From assembly GCA_943371005.1 (NCBI GenBank), contig CALRTB020000001.1, forward strand, positions 124,001 to 188,000: a stretch of DNA of 64,000 bases, in the 5' to 3' direction. The notes below the pieces were generated by a model. The model did no database searches. It saw nothing but the letters and a program-made list of their open reading frames with translations, and was not told the DNA's origin. Positions within the stretch are counted from its first letter, which is position 1, and each line of letters starts with the position of its first letter. Position numbers and translations under genes: made by a program. Positions 63,797 to 64,000 of the stretch are shown here, piece by piece. This DNA comes from MRBY01 sp943371005. GTDB lineage: Bacteria; Cyanobacteriota; Cyanobacteriia; Cyanobacteriales; MRBY01.

Positions 63797-64000
63797 ACTC
63801 GTTTGTTCCTGCTGATTAATTCCGTAATGTTTATTGATCTTGCAAACAATAAACAATAATTTAAGATTTGATTGTGTTTTCTCTGTCCATTCCCGAAGGC
63901 AATTCTAAACACAGAAAGCCTTGAAGAATGGATTTTCATCCTATCAACTGAAAAACCAAAGGCGATCGCCAAAGAAAGAAAAGTTTAGATAAAATAATTG

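Noticed and set aside
1..64000. CRISPR array, prophage or complete defence operon.
   Set aside because: No repeat-spacer pattern, no phage structural genes and no multi-gene defence set were seen. The VapBC pair, the split gene and Uma2 are isolated.

Overview
The window is cyanobacterial. The 8-bp palindrome GCGATCGC (HIP1), often extended to GGCGATCGCC, occurs on average every few hundred bases. The gene content is also typical: Ycf35, Ycf46, RbcR (Ycf30), a ClpR/ClpP pair, an FtsH protease, an LL-diaminopimelate aminotransferase and a group 2 sigma factor. A 2716-residue polyketide-type olefin synthase flanked by core genes points to a marine unicellular Synechococcus/Picosynechococcus of the PCC 7002 type. 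That placement is inferred from gene content, not from a database match.

Layout. 1-3.2 kb: ssb and mnmE (+), then an orphan nitrate/bicarbonate-type solute-binding lipoprotein (-). 3.3-17 kb, all minus strand: ftsH, yidD, an alpha/beta hydrolase, the giant ols gene and dxs. 17.4-21.2 kb: an MscS channel and an SLH-domain envelope protein (+), facing a small lipoprotein (-). 21.4-26.6 kb: a minus-strand run of a ribbon-helix-helix-like protein, Ycf46 and Ycf35, then a FIST sensor protein (+) and an RlmI-like rRNA methyltransferase (-). 26.7-32.6 kb is the accessory part: a VapBC-type toxin-antitoxin pair, a GltS-type transporter, a membrane protein of unknown function, an AT-rich segment with one nonsense-split gene plus a degenerate fragment of the same family, and a Uma2-family nuclease.

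32.7-45.8 kb is housekeeping: a U32 peptidase-family protein, an unrecognised conserved-looking protein, a CobA-HemD fusion, clpR-clpP3, miaA, a CGLC thioredoxin, an NnrU/Z-ISO-like membrane protein divergent from rbcR, a zinc-ribbon protein, queA and pmbA. 46-58.7 kb: a sigma factor with tandem terminators, a 1.04-kb non-coding stretch, dapL, pyrE, several small membrane or secreted proteins, tRNA-Ile(CAU), a CBS-domain transporter, a small one-helix protein that may be Psb35, pilT and wecB. 58.9-64 kb: valS, a coiled-coil protein, ftsW and a small membrane protein.

Related functions recur. SSB acts in DNA replication and repair. MnmE, MiaA, QueA, an RlmI-like enzyme, ValS and tRNA-Ile(CAU) serve translation. 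FtsH, YidD, ClpR/ClpP3, Ycf46 and possibly Psb35 serve membrane and protein quality control around photosynthesis. Dxs and CobA-HemD feed isoprenoid and tetrapyrrole synthesis, and Ols makes terminal alkenes from fatty acids.

I saw no CRISPR array, intact transposase, prophage or complete defence system. The least explained part is the AT-rich segment at 29.9-32.0 kb. It holds a nuclease-like gene interrupted by one in-frame TAG, and a second short stretch 1.5 kb upstream that matches its C-terminus in the same reading frame.
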